Under the pieces are notes generated by a model. That model was given only the letters and a program-made list of their open reading frames with translations, was not told the origin of the DNA and did not search any database. From Cohnella lubricantis (lineage in GTDB: Bacteria > Bacillota > Bacilli > Paenibacillales > Paenibacillaceae): DNA of 64,000 nucleotides. The stretch is taken from NCBI RefSeq assembly GCF_014212015.1, contig NZ_JACJVN010000053.1:1-64000 (forward strand). The letters run 5' to 3'. Of the stretch, positions 61,659 through 64,000 are shown piece after piece. Position 1 is the first letter of the stretch; each line of letters begins with the position of its first letter. A program made the position numbers and the translations under genes.

Positions 61659-63002
61659 GTGTTCGGTAAAGCAGTGAAATGGCTCTACGCGTCTCCGCCT
61701 CGTCTTCTGATGATCGGTTTCGCGCTCATTATTTTTATCGGCTCCCAGCTGCTGGCTCTCCCGGCCGCTTCTTCGACCGGAACGCGAACCGCCTGGATCG
61801 ACGCCTTGTTCACCGCTACGTCGGCGACTTGCGTAACGGGACTTGTGACGCTGGATACGGGGACGCACTATTCGACATTCGGGCAGATCGTTATTCTGCT
61901 GCTCATCCAGATCGGCGGGTTGGGCTTCATGACGATGGCGACGCTGTTCGCGTTCTTCCTCAAGCGTCGAATCTCGCTCAAGGAACGGCTGATTTTGCAG
62001 GAATCGTTGAACCAGAGCAGCATCGAAGGCATCGTCCGCCTCGTGCGCCGGGTCGTATTCTACGCTTTGTCCATCGAAGCGGCGGGGGCTATCCTATTCA
62101 CTTGCCGGTTTCTGTACGATATGAGTCCCGGCCGAGCGGCTTACTTCGGTGTTTTCCACGCGATATCTTTCTTTAACAATGCCGGATTTGATCTGATGGG
62201 GAATTTCAGTGGCTTAACCGGTTATGTCGGTGATCCATTCGTGAATATCGTGACGATGCTGCTTATCATCCTGGGCGGTCTCGGATTCATTGTGTTATCG
62301 GACCTGACGGATCTTCGCCGCAGCAGGCGTCTCTCGCTTCATTCGAAGGTCGTGCTGGGAATGACGGGGATTCTGATCCTGTTCGGGGCGTTCGTGGTCT
62401 TCATTTTCGAGTATTCCAATGCATACACGATGGGCAATCTTGGATTAGGGGAGAAAATATTGGCGGCTTTCCTGCAATCCGTCTCTCCGCGTACAGCCGG
62501 CGTTAACACGCTTGATCTGGCGTCATTGCGGCAAGCCACCCAGTTCTTCCTCGTCGTGCTGATGTTTATCGGCGCTTCTCCCGGATCGACGGGAGGCGGG
62601 ATCAAGACGACGACGTACGCAGCGCTGCTCGGTGCGGTGTACGCGATGATTCGCGGCAAGGAGGACGTCGTTCTGTTCCGATATCGGCTGTCCCAGGAAC
62701 GGGTGTACAAGGCGCTGACCGTCACGCTGATGGCGCTCGCGCTCGTCATGATCGCCACGATGATCCTGTCGGCGACGGAGGATCACCAGTTTCTGGAGAT
62801 TCTGTTCGAAGTCACGTCCGCGTTCGGTACCGTCGGCTTGTCGATGGGGTTGACGCTGCAGCTGACCCTTGCCGGCAAAATTATCATTATCCTTCTAATG
62901 TTCATCGGAAGGCTGGGACCGTTAACGATGGGATATGCTCTCGGTCCGAAGCCGGGACGGGTGCTATATCGACACGCCGAAGGCAAAATCATCATCGGGT
63001 AG
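61659..63002 (+). CDS. ktrB: Potassium uptake membrane subunit KtrB, copy 2
   Basis: This second KtrB of about 447 residues is clearly homologous to the preceding gene along its whole length (KAVKWLYASPPR against KAKSWLNASPPR; ATCVTGL, NNAGFDL, RTAGVNTLD, GTVGLSMG). Pore motifs are intact in both, so both could conduct; they may form separate channels, or differ in ion selectivity or affinity. The GTG at 61659 lies eight bases after GAGGGG; an earlier GTG at 61650 is too close to it. ktrA follows after 15 bases. Confidence 0.9.
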   Translation: MFGKAVKWLYASPPRLLMIGFALIIFIGSQLLALPAASSTGTRTAWIDALFTATSATCVTGLVTLDTGTHYSTFGQIVILLLIQIGGLGFMTMATLFAFFLKRRISLKERLILQESLNQSSIEGIVRLVRRVVFYALSIEAAGAILFTCRFLYDMSPGRAAYFGVFHAISFFNNAGFDLMGNFSGLTGYVGDPFVNIVTMLLIILGGLGFIVLSDLTDLRRSRRLSLHSKVVLGMTGILILFGAFVVFIFEYSNAYTMGNLGLGEKILAAFLQSVSPRTAGVNTLDLASLRQATQFFLVVLMFIGASPGSTGGGIKTTTYAALLGAVYAMIRGKEDVVLFRYRLSQERVYKALTVTLMALALVMIATMILSATEDHQFLEILFEVTSAFGTVGLSMGLTLQLTLAGKIIIILLMFIGRLGPLTMGYALGPKPGRVLYRHAEGKIIIG

Positions 63003-63017
63003 GAGAAGAGAACAGCT

Positions 63018-63680
63018 ATGAGAGCAAGTCAATTTGTCATCCTGGGGTTGGGACGGTTCGGATCGAGCGTCGGCCAGGAGCTTATGGAGATCGGATGCGA
63101 AGTGCTGGGCGTCGATCGGGATGAAGAGAAAGTCGATGAATTCGCAGGCTCGCTGACGCATACCGTTGTGGCGGATGCGACGGACGAAGAGGTGCTTCGC
63201 TCGGTCGGCGTCCGCAACTTCGATTGCGGCGTCGTGGCGATCGGCGATGATATTCAAGCGAGCATCCTCGCGGCGATTCTGCTGAAGGAATTAGGCGTTA
63301 AGCAAGTCGTGGCCAAGGCGGTAACCGAGCTGCACGGCCGGGTGCTGGAACGCATCGGCGTCGATCGAGTCGTCTACCCCGAGCGGGACATGGGCATTCG
63401 GGTGGCCCATCAGCTGACCTCTCCGAACCTGCTCGACTTCATCGAGCTGTCCAAAGAATATACGATTGCCGAATTGACCGTTCCAGGCTGTCTGTCGGGC
63501 AAATCGCTCGCCAATGTGAACCCGCGCGGCCGCTTCGGCTGCAGCGTTGTGGCGATCAACAAAGCGAGAGGCATCGTCATCGCACCGAATGCGGACGATG
63601 TATTGAACGAGAAGGACGTCATGGTCGTGATTGGGACGAACGAGCAGATCGAACAGTTCCAGCATTCCATACGAAGCTAA
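63018..63680 (+). CDS. ktrA: Potassium uptake regulatory subunit KtrA
   Basis: This cytoplasmic RCK-ring subunit of 220 residues controls KtrB. The RCK_N nucleotide-binding motif is FVILGLGRFGSSVGQELME with the acidic end of strand 2 in VLGVDRDEEKV; the RCK_C domain (ELTVPGCLSGKSLANVNPRGRFG onward) is the c-di-AMP-binding domain in related proteins. Thus c-di-AMP may act twice, on the riboswitch and on KtrA. It follows the second ktrB by 15 bases, with AGGAG upstream. One ktrA serves two ktrB genes here. Confidence 0.93.
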   Translation: MRASQFVILGLGRFGSSVGQELMEIGCEVLGVDRDEEKVDEFAGSLTHTVVADATDEEVLRSVGVRNFDCGVVAIGDDIQASILAAILLKELGVKQVVAKAVTELHGRVLERIGVDRVVYPERDMGIRVAHQLTSPNLLDFIELSKEYTIAELTVPGCLSGKSLANVNPRGRFGCSVVAINKARGIVIAPNADDVLNEKDVMVVIGTNEQIEQFQHSIRS

Positions 63681-63719
63681 CTTTACTTGCAGCTAGCGGA
63701 AGCAGGGGGATAAGGAGAA

Positions 63720-64000
63720 TTGCAGGGAGCTACCGCACACACCGTTCATGAACTGCTAATGATGCTTCTTCTGGTTCTCGGAGCAGGAATGGTGTCCGGG
63801 AAGATCGCGGCATGGCTGCGGCTGCCGGACGTCGTCTTGTTCATCGCGGCCGGGATGCTGCTCGGAACCGGCATGCATTGGATCTCGGAGGATAGCGGAT
63901 CGATCGCGAATCAGCTTATTCTAGCGGTCGGTTCGGCTCTTATTCTATTTGACGGAGGCAGAGGCATCCGCTTGCAAGGGTTGAAGCGGGTGGTGCTGAC
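63720..64000 (+). CDS. Cation:proton antiporter (CPA1-like), cut by the window end
   Basis: Only the first 93 or so codons are present. The product begins with membrane spans containing MVSGKIAAWLRLPDVVLFIAAGMLLGTG and reaches ALILFDGGRGIRL, the CPA1/NhaP pattern (ILFDGG is the typical motif). It would exchange Na+ or K+ for H+. The TTG at 63720 has AAGGAG only two bases upstream and AGGGGG ten bases upstream, so the start is moderately uncertain. It lies 39 bp after ktrA and probably belongs to the same transcription unit. Confidence 0.75.
   Translation, partial: MQGATAHTVHELLMMLLLVLGAGMVSGKIAAWLRLPDVVLFIAAGMLLGTGMHWISEDSGSIANQLILAVGSALILFDGGRGIRLQGLKRVVL

Overview
The window looks like chromosomal DNA of an aerobic, endospore-forming Firmicute of the Paenibacillaceae (Paenibacillus/Cohnella-like). 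The evidence is high-GC coding sequence combined with Bacillus-type genes: an alpha/beta SASP, gerQ, ylbJ, sda and a YheC/D protein for sporulation, plus dnaB/dnaI, yumC, yuiB, hemQ, T-box-controlled trpS and a c-di-AMP riboswitch. TTG and GTG starts behind strong AAGGAGG-type ribosome sites are frequent, and many starts below were moved to them. I see no prophage, transposase, CRISPR array, rRNA or tRNA.

Layout. 1-6.2 kb: tail of a probable RNA helicase, nadK, ylbJ, a truncated haemoglobin, a DUF2225 protein and pepF. 6.4-12 kb: a permease with a His-rich loop, T-box-trpS, a spore SASP, a YfhP-like membrane protein and gerQ. 12-14 kb: ctaB-sco for cytochrome oxidase assembly, followed by palindromic repeats. 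14-22 kb: Toprim protein, MFS exporter, a membrane protein/CvpA-transglutaminase pair and two tandem class B penicillin-binding proteins. 22-28 kb: complete oppABCDF operon with an elaborate leader and a hairpin after oppA. 28-35 kb: HAD phosphatase, DUF456, ThuA, a MurJ-like flippase, YppC-like protein and a lipoprotein. 35-44 kb: thioredoxin, ctaA-ubiD, a HEPN-like gene overlapping an SDR gene, NifU-like protein, YuzB, NADH dehydrogenase-like protein and mqnE. 44-50 kb: HesB-type protein, YheC/D, sda behind DnaA boxes, a zinc-ribbon gene, yumC and a type-II NADH dehydrogenase. 49-58 kb: hemQ, yuiB, GtrA, a hydrolase, fRMsr, dnaB-dnaI and uvrC. 58-64 kb: CPBP protease, then a c-di-AMP riboswitch heading ktrB-ktrB-ktrA and a cation:proton antiporter cut by the window end.

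Functional themes. Respiration is prominent: haem A/O synthesis (ctaA, ctaB), Sco, coproheme decarboxylase HemQ, two NADH dehydrogenase-like flavoproteins, and mqnE plus ubiD, which together suggest menaquinone made by the futalosine route. Sporulation and replication meet at sda, whose upstream region carries several DnaA boxes. Potassium handling appears to be one c-di-AMP-controlled unit.

The most interesting observations are the riboswitch-headed double-ktrB/antiporter cluster, the DnaA-box cluster before sda, a long inverted repeat that covers the ribosome site and TTG start of a small zinc-ribbon gene, the dyad and CodY-like site before oppA, the CvpA-transglutaminase fusion, the Ala/Asp-rich insertion in UvrC, and two families of intergenic palindromes. 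I did not find a wholly new multi-gene system that I could defend from sequence alone.
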